From assembly GCA_905214465.1 (NCBI GenBank), contig CAJMMD010000001.1, forward strand, positions 62,001-126,000: a DNA stretch of 64,000 nt, given 5' to 3'. This DNA comes from an uncultured bacterium (lineage in GTDB: Bacteria; Actinomycetota; Coriobacteriia; Coriobacteriales; Coriobacteriaceae). This document shows positions 1-8,323 of the stretch, one piece after another (positions within the stretch are counted from its first letter, which is position 1; the number at the start of each line of letters is the position of its first letter). The notes under the pieces were generated by a model that saw nothing but the letters and a program-made list of their open reading frames with translations, was not told the origin of the DNA and ran no database searches. Position numbers and translations under genes: made by a program.

Positions 1-559
1 CGGCGCACGAACGCGCCTCGAAGTACGTTGCCAGCGCATCGCCCATACCAGCGACCGTCATACGCAGTGGGGCCGCCGCGACCACGTTGGTATCGACCAC
101 GACCAGGTCTGGATTCTTCTCGAGCATCAGGTAACGGTCGAACGACCCATCCTCGTGATACAGCACCGAAATCGCGCTGCACGGACCGTCCATCGAAGCC
201 GCCGTGGGGCATACGCACAACGGCAGCTCGGCATAAAACGCAACGGCCTTGGCGATATCGAGCATCTTGCCGCCGCCAATGCCCACCACCATGTCGCAAT
301 ACTCGGCCTGGGCTTCCTGAGCCATTCCGACAACGGCCCCTTCCGTACACGGACCGTTATAAATCTTAAAGAACGGCTCGCTTAGATCTTCATCCAGAAA
401 TCCATCGACGATCTGCCTGCACAGCCGATCCTCGGTGCCCTGGTCAAACAAGACATAGGCAGCGCAGCCCAACCATGACAAATACCTGCCCTGACGCGAA
501 AGTTCGCCCGGCCCCTGAACATACCGGCCGGGACCGCCATAAACCATAGGAAGCGCCAT
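1..559 (-). CDS. Glycerol dehydrogenase-like protein, 3' end outside window
   Basis: NAD-dependent polyol dehydrogenase of the iron-containing alcohol dehydrogenase superfamily, probably interconverting glycerol and dihydroxyacetone in the cytosol. About 186 N-terminal codons are visible; the gene leaves the window at base 1. The reading contains the NAD-binding glycine motif VGIGGGKMLDIAKAVAF, then PTAASMDGPCSAISVLY, and the metal-site segment GMGDALATYFEA. The order of motifs and much of the wording match the neighbouring complete glycerol dehydrogenase at 673-1779, so the two are paralogues. The ATG at 559 is the only start available, because an in-frame stop lies six codons upstream; the Shine-Dalgarno is weak (AGGGCGG). 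A terminator of the upstream gene lies between the two, so they are probably transcribed separately. Substrate could differ from glycerol. Confidence 0.85.
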   Translation of the reverse strand, partial: MALPMVYGGPGRYVQGPGELSRQGRYLSWLGCAAYVLFDQGTEDRLCRQIVDGFLDEDLSEPFFKIYNGPCTEGAVVGMAQEAQAEYCDMVVGIGGGKMLDIAKAVAFYAELPLCVCPTAASMDGPCSAISVLYHEDGSFDRYLMLEKNPDLVVVDTNVVAAAPLRMTVAGMGDALATYFEARSCA

Positions 560-627
560 ACGAGAATCCGCCCTTCATCAAACACCGATTGGTGCAAAGT
601 AACCTGACCCCTTTGCACCATAGCAAA

Positions 628-660
628 AAGGGGCAAAGCCATCTGTTGGCTTTGCCCCTT
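628..660 (-). terminator. Intrinsic terminator after the glycerol dehydrogenase gene
   Basis: A perfect 13-bp stem (628-640 with 648-660) with a 7-nt loop is followed on the minus strand by a run of T. It lies just after the stop of the 673-1779 gene and ends that transcript. Confidence 0.85.
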
Positions 661-672
661 CCTTAGCTTGAT

Positions 673-1779
673 TTACTCATCCATGAGATAGTAGTGGCCC
701 AGTGCGTCTGCACCCAGAATGGCGTTTGCGACCATCTCGGGCGTCACCTCAAACGGCATGTTGCACATGGTGTCATCGGACGCGCAGGCGGCCTCGGCAA
801 CAATCATGGCCTGCTCGCGCGTAAGCTCGGCAACGCCAAGTTCCTTCATCGTGACCGGCAGGCCCAGCTCAATGCAGAAGCCCAAGACTTCCTCGAGTTT
901 CTCAGTCGGGGCATCCTCGAGTACCAGCTGGACGATAGTGCCAAAGGCGACCTTCTCGCCGTGATACATACCGTGGCACTCGGGCAGCATCGTCAGGCCA
1001 TTGTGGATGGCATGAGCAGCAGCAAGGCCCGAGCTCTCAAAGCCAATGCCCGAAAGCAGCGTATTGGCCTCGATGATATGCTCGACGGCAGGCGTCAACG
1101 CTCCCTTCTCCAGCGCAACCTTGGCCTTGACGCCGTCGGTCATAAGCGTCTCGTAGCAGAGCTTGGCGAGTGCCAGGCCGGCCATGCCGCCCTTGCCGCC
1201 AGCGCAGGTGCCACCGTCGGCATCGTGCGTTGCCTGGGCCTCGAAATAGGTTGCGAGCGCATCGCCCATACCGGAAACCGTCAGGCGCACCGGGCTCGCC
1301 GCGATAACCGTCGTGTCCATAAGGACAATGTTGGGGTTTGCCTTAAGGAAGAGATACTTGTCGAACTGGCCGTCATCGGTATAGAGCACCGAAAGCGCCG
1401 AACACGGGGCATCGGTCGAAGCAATGGTGGGGCAAATGATAACCGGGGACTCCAGGTAATAGGCGACGGCCTTCGCGGTGTCGAGGATCTTGCCGCCACC
1501 GACGCCGACGATGATGTCGCAACCGTTGTCGCGAGCGAGCGCAACCAGGCGATCGACCTCGCCCTTGGAGCACTCACCGTTAAAGTCCTCAAACAGCAGC
1601 TCGGCCTTAGCCTCGGCAAAGCCGCCCTCGATCTTGGCACCGACGCGCTTCTTGCCCGAAGGCGTCACGATGACGAGGGCCTTAGCGCCAAGCGGCTCAA
1701 CATAAGAGCCGAGCTTGGCCAGCTCGTCCGGGCCCTGGATGTACTTGCTGGGGCTATTGAAAATTGCAGCCATAACCAT
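673..1779 (-). CDS. gldA: Glycerol dehydrogenase
   Basis: Oxidises glycerol to dihydroxyacetone with NAD+, or runs in reverse during fermentation; cytosolic. The 368-residue length is typical of GldA. Visible motifs in order: N-terminal YIQGPDEL, the NAD-binding VGVGGGKILDTAKAVAYY, PTIASTDAPCSALSVLY, and the metal ligands Asp in GMGDALATYFEA and two His in AAHAIHNG and MYHGEK. The first ATG (1779) is used here; a second ATG two codons downstream is equally possible. The gene lies between a truncated paralogue (1-559) and an iron alcohol dehydrogenase (1856-3079), each separated by a terminator, so the three form a cluster of related enzymes but not one operon. Family assignment is firm; the physiological substrate is inferred. 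Confidence 0.93.
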   Translation of the reverse strand: MVMAAIFNSPSKYIQGPDELAKLGSYVEPLGAKALVIVTPSGKKRVGAKIEGGFAEAKAELLFEDFNGECSKGEVDRLVALARDNGCDIIVGVGGGKILDTAKAVAYYLESPVIICPTIASTDAPCSALSVLYTDDGQFDKYLFLKANPNIVLMDTTVIAASPVRLTVSGMGDALATYFEAQATHDADGGTCAGGKGGMAGLALAKLCYETLMTDGVKAKVALEKGALTPAVEHIIEANTLLSGIGFESSGLAAAHAIHNGLTMLPECHGMYHGEKVAFGTIVQLVLEDAPTEKLEEVLGFCIELGLPVTMKELGVAELTREQAMIVAEAACASDDTMCNMPFEVTPEMVANAILGADALGHYYLMDE

Positions 1780-1803
1780 CCCATTCTCTAAAAGAAAAAG
1801 AAA

Positions 1804-1833
1804 GGGGCTCCGTACGGATACGTGCGGAGCCCC
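1804..1833 (-). terminator. Intrinsic terminator after the iron alcohol dehydrogenase
   Basis: A 13-bp stem (1804-1816 with 1821-1833, one G-U pair) is followed on the minus strand by a T-rich tract at 1803-1790, directly past the stop at 1856. Confidence 0.88.
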
Positions 1834-1855
1834 TCGTTACGATAACAAGAGTCGA

Positions 1856-3079
1856 TTAGAAATCGATGTCGGTGTCGTAGTAGCAGGCCTTGAGGATCTT
1901 CTCGAAGTCGGCAGCCTTGGTCTCACGCGGGTTCTCGGGCGTGCAGGCGTCGGTCTCGGCGTTCGCAGCGATCTCGGGCAGCTTGGCGAGGAACTCCTCC
2001 TCGGAAACCATCTGCGGGTTCTCGGCGTCGACCTTCACGCCACCATTCGCGTAATCCTTGATGGACTGCGGAATGTTGAGCTGGTCATTGAGGTCGCGAA
2101 TCTTCTGGACGAGCGCAGCGATGAGCTCCTCGTTGGTCTCGCCGGGAAGGTGCAGGATCTCCTTGGCCACGTAAGCGTAACGCTCAGCAGCACGCGGGTC
2201 CTTGGAGTTCCACTGGATAACCTTGCCCAGGTACATGGCGTTAGCGGCACCGTGGATGATGTGGCCGTTCTCGAAGGCAGCACCGGTCTTGTGAGCCATG
2301 GAGTGAACGATGCCGAGCAGGCCCGAGGAGAAGGCGATACCGGCGATGCACTGAGCCTCGTGCATGTGCTGACGGGCCTCATGGTCGCCAGCATAGGACT
2401 TGGGCAGCCACTCGACGATCTCGCGGATGCCGTGCAGGGCGTTGGCATCGGTGAACATAGAAGCGCAGGTGGAAACGTAGGCCTCCATGCAGTGGGTCAG
2501 AGCGTCCATGCCGGTGTGAGCGCAAAGCTTAGCAGGCATGGTGTAGGTGAGCTCGGGGTCGACGATGGCGACATCCGGGGTGATGTTGAAGTCGGCCAGC
2601 GGGTACTTGATGCCCTTGGCGTAGTCGGTGATGACGGAGAAGGCAGTGACCTCGGTAGCGGTACCGGAGGTAGAGGAGATGGCGCAGAAATGAGCCTTCT
2701 GACGCAGCTCGGGGAAGCTGAACGGCTGGATGATGTTATCGAAGGACTCCTCGGGATACTCGTAGAAGACCCACATGGCCTTAGCGGCATCGATGGGCGA
2801 GCCGCCGCCGATGGCGATAATCCAGTCAGGCTCGAACTCGCGCATGGCCTCGGCGCCCTTCATGACCGTCTCGATGGACGGATCGGACTCGACGCCCTCG
2901 AACAGCTTGACCTCGAAGCCGCCTTCCTTAAGGTCGGCCTCAACGTCCTGCAAGAACCCGCCGCGGCGCATAGAGCTGCCGCCAGAAACGATGATGGCCT
3001 TCTTGCCCTTGAGGTTCTTCACCTCGTGGCGAGCGCCCTCACCAAAGTACAGATCGCGAGGATTGGTAAAACGTCCCAT
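1856..3079 (-). CDS. Iron-containing alcohol dehydrogenase
   Basis: NAD(P)H-dependent reduction of an aldehyde to an alcohol during fermentation, by a 407-residue cytosolic enzyme of the iron-dependent (group III) alcohol dehydrogenase family. Visible features: nucleotide-binding IIAIGGGSPIDAAKAMWVFY, SSTSGTATEVTAFSVIT, and the metal-binding residues in GMDALTHCMEAY and in GIVHSMAHKTGAAFENGH followed by HGAANA. The sequence resembles the C-terminal half of AdhE and free-standing butanol or ethanol dehydrogenases. The start at 3079 is chosen because AGGAGG lies eight bases upstream; a longer reading to 3130 lacks family similarity. It has its own terminator. The exact alcohol cannot be told from the sequence. 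Confidence 0.92.
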   Translation of the reverse strand: MGRFTNPRDLYFGEGARHEVKNLKGKKAIIVSGGSSMRRGGFLQDVEADLKEGGFEVKLFEGVESDPSIETVMKGAEAMREFEPDWIIAIGGGSPIDAAKAMWVFYEYPEESFDNIIQPFSFPELRQKAHFCAISSTSGTATEVTAFSVITDYAKGIKYPLADFNITPDVAIVDPELTYTMPAKLCAHTGMDALTHCMEAYVSTCASMFTDANALHGIREIVEWLPKSYAGDHEARQHMHEAQCIAGIAFSSGLLGIVHSMAHKTGAAFENGHIIHGAANAMYLGKVIQWNSKDPRAAERYAYVAKEILHLPGETNEELIAALVQKIRDLNDQLNIPQSIKDYANGGVKVDAENPQMVSEEEFLAKLPEIAANAETDACTPENPRETKAADFEKILKACYYDTDIDF

Positions 3080-3579
3080 ACTGTGCCTCCTAAACAAGCC
3101 CCTCTTAGACTTGCGTATATAACGGAGCACCCGATTGGCTCCGTTAGGACCGTTTTGCGCGTTGCCGGCGATGACAATGCGCGATGTCTAAACGTCTCAA
3201 CGCTCAGACAAACACTATTCTACCGTTCTGGTTGGTCAGTTATTCACCTAAAGCCGACAATGATGAAACGTTTTTTCTATCCCTGAAGACCCTTGTGGGG
3301 CATTCATACTCCCAAGCTGGGCAAACGTTTTATCAAGGTTGACCACATATCCCGGGCAGGACTGTGCCCCTCCAAAATGCGCCCCGTTCGCCGCCAAAAA
3401 TCGACCGTTTGCGGCACCGTGATACCACTCAGTCGTCCAAGGTGCCGACATTTGTGCGACATCCGTCTTCGTGGTGCAAAGGTGCATGTCCAAGTGCGGC
3501 ACCCCCGGTGTGCCACATGCGGGTAAACTAGAACCTTATATAGAGACATTTGAACCCTAACCGCAGCAAAGGAGGCCCC
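3080..3579. promoter_or_regulatory. Divergent intergenic region with two AAACGTTT sites
   Basis: About 500 bases separate the divergent adh gene (minus) and the TPR-like gene (plus). No convincing ORF is present. Two copies of the self-complementary octamer AAACGTTT lie at 3266-3273 and 3323-3330, each followed by T-rich sequence; they look like LacI-type operator halves. A small hairpin (GGAGC/GCTCC) sits in the adh leader. I cannot place promoters with confidence. Confidence 0.4.
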
Positions 3580-4656
3580 ATGGCATTCGATCCCATTCAA
3601 GAGGATTGCCATCGCCTCGTTCTTGAGGCCTTGCGCCGCGACAATATCCCGCTCACCGACGGTGCCGCCGTAGAGCGTCTGATGGAACAATTCACCCGCG
3701 ACCCCGCGCCGCTCATCGTGCACGACCGCGACCGCGCCGGGCACCTCATTGCCAAGGTGGTCGAGGCCGTCGATTACCGCATTCCCTTTATCCCTGACGA
3801 TACCCAGGCAGAGCAGGAAGAGGCAGCTGCCGAGAACATGCTCCGCGAGGCAGCCGCACTCGATCCGGCCAACTGGGATGCCCAGCGCATGCTGACGGCG
3901 CTCACCGCCGAATCCAACGAGGAATACGTGCAGTATCTGGTGTCCAAGTGCGACGAGGTGGAGCACGATCTGGCGCTCAAGATCGCCTCGGCGCAGGACC
4001 CCTACGAGCGCGAGGCCGCAGGCGACCTTACGCGCCGCCCCTATCTGCGCTGGCTTGCCGCCTTGGCATCGCGCGCCCTCATTAGCGGCCGCTATCGCAT
4101 GTCGCTCGAAGCCGCAAATCGCAGCTTGGACTTTGCGCCCAACGACCCCGCCGGTGTCCGCCACACCGCGATGCTCGCCATGGCAAAGCTCGAATACCCC
4201 GCCGAGGAGCTCAAGCGCTTTCGCTCCGCTCACTCCGTGCCGTACCTCGCGAATACCCCGCTGCGCCGCCGTCCCAAGGATGCAGAGCGCGACTTGGACC
4301 CGTGGACGCTCATCGCACTGATGAGCGCAGCCTGGCGCGAGCTGGACTACGAGAGTGCCGAACACTACCTGCGTATCCTTGTGCGTTCGTGCCCCCACGC
4401 CGCCGAGGCGCTCTACTTCCAAACCGAGTTTCCCGATGGCGTCTATGCCCGCGTTAACGTGGGCGTGGGCTCGACCGACGAGCTTGTCCTTGCATTGTCC
4501 GAGGCGACGCCGGTACTGCAGGAGGGCCTGGGCGCTCCCGACAACGCCAGCTTTGCCGCCTGGGTCGCCACCAACGACATCGTGCGCTCCCAGATCGACG
4601 AGCGCATCCTGCGCGCAGCCGAGCAGGGGCTTCCATTTAAGGGAGGGGACCTCTAA
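3580..4656 (+). CDS. TPR-like protein of unknown function (first of a pair)
   Basis: I do not recognise a named family. The 358-residue product is soluble, with no signal peptide or membrane segment, and is rich in helical repeats of tetratricopeptide type, for example around residues 85-130 (AENMLREAAALDPANWDAQR), 175-215 (SLEAANRSLDFAPNDPAGVR) and 255-285 (DYESAEHYLRILVRSCPHAA). These repeats suggest a protein-binding scaffold. The start at 3580 follows AAAGGAGG with good spacing; a longer frame from 3550 is unsupported. The stop overlaps the start of the next gene (TAATG), so the two are translationally coupled. Both precede the murT-gatD gene on the same strand and could share its transcript. 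Confidence 0.75.
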   Translation: MAFDPIQEDCHRLVLEALRRDNIPLTDGAAVERLMEQFTRDPAPLIVHDRDRAGHLIAKVVEAVDYRIPFIPDDTQAEQEEAAAENMLREAAALDPANWDAQRMLTALTAESNEEYVQYLVSKCDEVEHDLALKIASAQDPYEREAAGDLTRRPYLRWLAALASRALISGRYRMSLEAANRSLDFAPNDPAGVRHTAMLAMAKLEYPAEELKRFRSAHSVPYLANTPLRRRPKDAERDLDPWTLIALMSAAWRELDYESAEHYLRILVRSCPHAAEALYFQTEFPDGVYARVNVGVGSTDELVLALSEATPVLQEGLGAPDNASFAAWVATNDIVRSQIDERILRAAEQGLPFKGGDL

Positions 4657-5699
4657 TGGATCCGAGCGTCTACATCCCCGCCTACTTGGAGCGCACCTAT
4701 CTGGCATCGCACCCCGAGCTCACCGATGCAGCACGCGAGCTTGTCCATAACGACATTAGCGCGAATCCCCAAAAGTATGCGCAGTCCGAGCATGCCCAGG
4801 CGCTGCTGTCCTATGCCGGTGTTCATCGCCACCTGCTCGACGAGCTCCATCGCATCGAGGACATGGGCAGCGACGAGGAGTTCGAGCAGACGCGCAATCG
4901 CCTGTTCGACGACATGCGCGACGAGCTGCTCAAGATTGTCCGCGTCGATGCACTGGCCGTCGACGCGCAGCTGCTCGCCATCATCCTGGCCGACACGCCC
5001 GTTGACGCCTGCCTGGGCGACCTGATGAAGCTCGAGGTGACCACGGCCGATTACCTGCAGCAAAGCGTGCCCGGGTTCGATATGGAGGCCCCACACTACT
5101 GGGCCAACAAGGTTTTAACGGACGGCGTGACAGCGGCAGATCTCACCGTGAACGAGCCGGCTCTTATCGGGTGGCTCCACACGCTCGAGGCTATCTCGCA
5201 GCTGTGCATGGCGAGCGCTCGCTACCGTGCTGCCGCCGACTACGCCCGCCGCGTCCTTAAGGCAGAAGGCTATCCCACCCGAGCCGCAGGCACCGTGCTG
5301 CTCGCCCTCGCTCGCTTGGAAGATCAGGACGGCTTTTTTGCCCTAGCCCACCAGCTCGAGGAACAGGTGGGAGCCGATGCACTCGAGAACTCCCCCTGGT
5401 ACCTGCTCGCCCGCACAATCCTCTTGTTCAAAACGAACAAGATGCGTCCAGCGGTGCGTGCATTACGTGAGTTCGCCAACCGCTGCGAGGGCGGCGCGTT
5501 CTTCTTGCTGAATCCCATGTACCAGACACCGTACCTTCCCTGCCGGCCCGAGCCACGCGATCCCTGGGATCTTTCGCACCAGGCCGTTTGGGAGGCGGAC
5601 GGCATTATCTCGGACACTCCCGACTTTGCCCCCTGGGCCAATGCCTGCGAAGACGTGTCGCAGCTTGCCCAGGAATTTGCGCGCCGCTACGGTTTTTAG
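4656..5699 (+). CDS. TPR-like protein of unknown function (second of a pair)
   Basis: Unrecognised 347-residue soluble protein. Its layout parallels the upstream gene: helical repeats in the middle (ARYRAAADYARRVLKAEGYP, then a VLLALARLED segment matching MLAMAKLE in the partner) and a C-terminal part dealing with a large hydrophobic and proline-rich segment. I infer that the pair arose by duplication or works as a complex. It starts at the ATG overlapping the previous stop by one base, with AGGGAGGGG upstream as ribosome binding site. A 45-base gap separates it from the MurT-GatD gene. No catalytic motif is apparent. Confidence 0.73.
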   Translation: MDPSVYIPAYLERTYLASHPELTDAARELVHNDISANPQKYAQSEHAQALLSYAGVHRHLLDELHRIEDMGSDEEFEQTRNRLFDDMRDELLKIVRVDALAVDAQLLAIILADTPVDACLGDLMKLEVTTADYLQQSVPGFDMEAPHYWANKVLTDGVTAADLTVNEPALIGWLHTLEAISQLCMASARYRAAADYARRVLKAEGYPTRAAGTVLLALARLEDQDGFFALAHQLEEQVGADALENSPWYLLARTILLFKTNKMRPAVRALREFANRCEGGAFFLLNPMYQTPYLPCRPEPRDPWDLSHQAVWEADGIISDTPDFAPWANACEDVSQLAQEFARRYGF

Positions 5700-5744
5700 T
5701 GACGCACTCGACCCGACCATGTCGTTTACGTTAGGAACGGTTTC

Positions 5745-7922
5745 ATGAACCTCCGCTCATCTCTTGCCTGCACCTCGAGCGATATCGCCCGCTGGGGGCT
5801 GCGCTCCGTCCTTAAGCGCCAGGGCGGCGTACTCCCCGGCCGCATCGCCATGAAGATCGACCCCGAGTTGCTAAGCGACCTCGCGAGCCTGGTCGACCGC
5901 AGCGTGGTGATCACCGGCACCAACGGTAAGACCACCACCTCCAACCTCATCGCCGACGCCGTTGCCGCCAGCGGCGCTACCGTGGTGTGCAACCGTGCCG
6001 GCAACAATATGGAGCCCGGTGTGGTGGGTGCTCTGCTCGAAGCCCGCAGTGGCCTTAAGCACACTGGCAGCGGCAAGCGCGTGGGTGTTTTTGAATGCGA
6101 TGAGCTCTACACCGTGCGCGTCCTGCCCAAGCTCAAGCCGACGTACTTTGTGCTGCTCAACCTGTTCCGCGACCAGCTAGACCGCTACGGCGAGATCGAT
6201 CACACCCAGGAGGTCATCGCCCACGCGTTGGAGCTCTCGCCGACAACGACGTTTATCTATAACGCCGACGATCCGCTGTGTGCCGCGATCGCCGTGCGCG
6301 TTCCCAACGCGAGTATTGCCTTTGGCATCGACGGCGCCACCAACACCGAGTCTGACCGCATTAGCGACTCGCGCTTTTGCTCGCAGTGCAACGCGCCGCT
6401 GGAGTATGACTACGTGCAGTACGGCCAGCTCGGAGCCTATCATTGTCCTTCGTGCGGATGGGAGCGTCCCGCGCTGGTCCGTCGCGTGACGGGCGTGGAG
6501 CTCGGCTGCGACGGCTACGGCTTTGACCTGGTCTTTGGACCTGCGCCCGACGCTGCTGCTGCACACATCGCCACACGCTACAACGGCCTGTACATGGTCT
6601 ATAACGTTGCCGCCGCCTTCTTTGCGGCGCGCGAGCTGGGCGTGGACGCGGCACATCTGCAGCCCACGCTCGATGCCTACGTCCCCGCCGGCGGACGCAT
6701 GGGCCGCTGGGATATTGCCGGCCGCACCGTCGAGGCAAACCTGGCAAAGAATCCCGTAGGCTTCGATCGACAAATCCAGTCCATCAAGACGGCAGGCGGC
6801 AGACTCTGCGCTTTCTTCCTCAACGACAACGATGCTGACGGCCACGATGTATCGTGGATCTACGACGTCGACTTCGAGCGCATCGCCGACACGCCGGGTC
6901 TTGTCGCCTTTGCCGGCGGCACGCGCGCGCACGACATGCAGGTGCGCCTCAAGTACGCCGGCATCGATGCCACGATTATCTCGAATGTCGAGCAGGCGAT
7001 TGGTGCCGTGGCAGACGAGGCCGCCGGCGACACTTTCTATGCCGTCGCCAACTACACGGCCTTTCCGCCGCTGGTCAAGGAACTCGACGGACTCAAAGGC
7101 ACCGATACGAACTCGGTAGCCTCCCACGCCGTAACGCGCGCCGATGGCAGCGCTGTCCCCACCGATATTGCGCCGGTCGAGCTTTCGCGCCCCCTGCGTA
7201 TCGTCTACCTGTATCCCGATGCCCTCAACCTCTATGGCGACGGCGGCAACGTCATTGCCCTCGAGCGCCGCTGCGCCTGGCGCGGCATTCCCGCGCGCGT
7301 GGACGAGATCCGCATGGGCGAGACGCTCGATCTCACCGACGCCGACATCGTCATGATGGGCGGTGGCTCCGACCGCGACCAGCTGGCCGTGGCACACGAG
7401 CTGTTCGCTCAAAAAGACAAGGTCGCGGCCTATGTTGAGGATGGCGGATCGCTGCTTGCTATCTGCGGCAGCTATCAGCTGCTCGGCCGTTCGTACTATA
7501 TGGGCGAGAATCGCATCGAGGGCCTGGGCGTCATTGCCGCCGAGACTGTGCGCGGCTCCGACCGCCTGATCGGCAACGTCGCCGTCAAGACCGACCTGGC
7601 ACCCGAGCCCTTTGTGGGATTTGAGAACCACGGCGGCCGCACCCTGCTCGATGCAGAGGCCACGCCGCTCGGAACGTCCGTTGTCACGGGCACCGGCAAC
7701 AACGGCGACGATGGCTTTGAGGGCCTCATCTACAAGGGCGTCATCGGCACGTACCTACACGGACCGGCACTGCCCAAGAACCCCGAGTTCGCCGACTGGC
7801 TCATCGCCCACGCCCTCGAGCGCCGTGGCGACGCACAGGCCGCCGCCCTGCTGCCGCTCAAACCCCTCGACGACACCTACGAGCACGCCGCCCACGACGC
7901 CGCGATGAAGCTCCTCCCCTAG
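5745..7922 (+). CDS. Fused MurT-GatD: lipid II isoglutaminyl synthase
   Basis: In other Gram-positives two separate proteins, MurT and GatD, together amidate the alpha-carboxyl of D-glutamate in the peptidoglycan stem peptide of lipid II. Here one 725-residue reading carries both. Residues 1-450 are MurT: Mur-ligase P-loop ITGTNGKTTTSNLIADA near residue 54, a four-cysteine zinc ribbon (CSQC near 211 and CPSC near 233), and the C-terminal DUF1727 segment FFLNDNDADGHDVSWIYD. After a linker near 455-480 comes GatD, a CobB/CobQ-like glutamine amidotransferase starting at LRIVYLYPDALNLYGDGGN, with the nucleophile Cys in LLAICGSYQLLG (about 573) and the His in YLHGPALPKNP (about 671). The frame is open throughout with no sign of error at the junction. 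A palindromic repeat follows the stop and may terminate transcription. Cytosolic face of the membrane. Confidence 0.93.
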   Translation: MNLRSSLACTSSDIARWGLRSVLKRQGGVLPGRIAMKIDPELLSDLASLVDRSVVITGTNGKTTTSNLIADAVAASGATVVCNRAGNNMEPGVVGALLEARSGLKHTGSGKRVGVFECDELYTVRVLPKLKPTYFVLLNLFRDQLDRYGEIDHTQEVIAHALELSPTTTFIYNADDPLCAAIAVRVPNASIAFGIDGATNTESDRISDSRFCSQCNAPLEYDYVQYGQLGAYHCPSCGWERPALVRRVTGVELGCDGYGFDLVFGPAPDAAAAHIATRYNGLYMVYNVAAAFFAARELGVDAAHLQPTLDAYVPAGGRMGRWDIAGRTVEANLAKNPVGFDRQIQSIKTAGGRLCAFFLNDNDADGHDVSWIYDVDFERIADTPGLVAFAGGTRAHDMQVRLKYAGIDATIISNVEQAIGAVADEAAGDTFYAVANYTAFPPLVKELDGLKGTDTNSVASHAVTRADGSAVPTDIAPVELSRPLRIVYLYPDALNLYGDGGNVIALERRCAWRGIPARVDEIRMGETLDLTDADIVMMGGGSDRDQLAVAHELFAQKDKVAAYVEDGGSLLAICGSYQLLGRSYYMGENRIEGLGVIAAETVRGSDRLIGNVAVKTDLAPEPFVGFENHGGRTLLDAEATPLGTSVVTGTGNNGDDGFEGLIYKGVIGTYLHGPALPKNPEFADWLIAHALERRGDAQAAALLPLKPLDDTYEHAAHDAAMKLLP

Positions 7923-7930
7923 CACCTCAC

Positions 7931-7964
7931 AACCACAAAGGGGATAGGCACCTTTGTGGTGGTT
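7931..7964 (+). repeat. Short palindromic repeat, family A, copy 1
   Basis: Hairpin with arms at 7931-7941 and 7951-7964 (core CCACAAAGG / CCTTTGTGG) followed by TTTT. It lies nine bases past the murT-gatD stop and could act as a terminator. The same sequence recurs at 40972, 52337, 53298 and 54859. Confidence 0.75.
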
Positions 7965-8141
7965 TTGACCCGTCCCAGCGGTTTGTCTCAATCTGTAACA
8001 TCTAGACCGTTAAAAGTCGTCTTACTGTTACAGAATGAGATGTTTGAGAATCGGGATAGAGAGCCAGCTCCTATGTGGTGGTTTTCCAGTTTGCCAACGA
8101 TATACGCGCCGGCAAAAAAGTCTGCTATACTCTTTCCCGCT

Positions 8142-8218
8142 GTCCCCATCGTCTAGCGGCCAAGGACGCCACCCTTTCAAGGTGGATATCGCGGGTTCGA
8201 ATCCCGCTGGGGGCACCA
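8142..8218 (+). tRNA. tRNA-Glu (UUC)
   Basis: A complete cloverleaf can be folded: acceptor GTCCCCA pairing with TGGGGGC, anticodon arm CCACC-CTTTCAA-GGTGG with anticodon TTC, T arm GCGGG-TTCGAAT-CCCGC, and an encoded CCA end at 8216-8218. A TATACT box at 8126-8131 is a plausible minus-10 element. Confidence 0.97.
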
Positions 8219-8229
8219 CAGAATCTGAG

Positions 8230-8261
8230 AAGCCCGTTACCAATTCGGTAGCGGGCTTTTT
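8230..8261 (+). terminator. Intrinsic terminator of tRNA-Glu
   Basis: A 12-bp stem (8230-8241 with 8247-8258, one wobble) with a 5-nt loop is followed by a run of T. It ends the tRNA transcript. Confidence 0.9.
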
Positions 8262-8323
8262 GCTACCCATACGCCGGGATTCGAACCCGACAGGGTGCGG
8301 ATCCCGGCACCATCGCAAGGCCT

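Noticed and set aside
694..1791. Long plus-strand frame over the glycerol dehydrogenase gene
   Set aside because: It is antisense to a full-length family member, has no ribosome binding site and shows the amino-acid bias typical of antisense frames in GC-rich DNA.
1715..3286. 523-codon plus-strand frame antisense to the alcohol dehydrogenase
   Set aside because: The minus strand carries a complete enzyme with all metal ligands; the opposite frame has no recognisable domain.
3304..4707. 467-codon minus-strand frame across the first TPR-like gene
   Set aside because: The plus-strand gene has a strong ribosome site, helical-repeat structure and coupling to the next gene; the minus frame has none of these.
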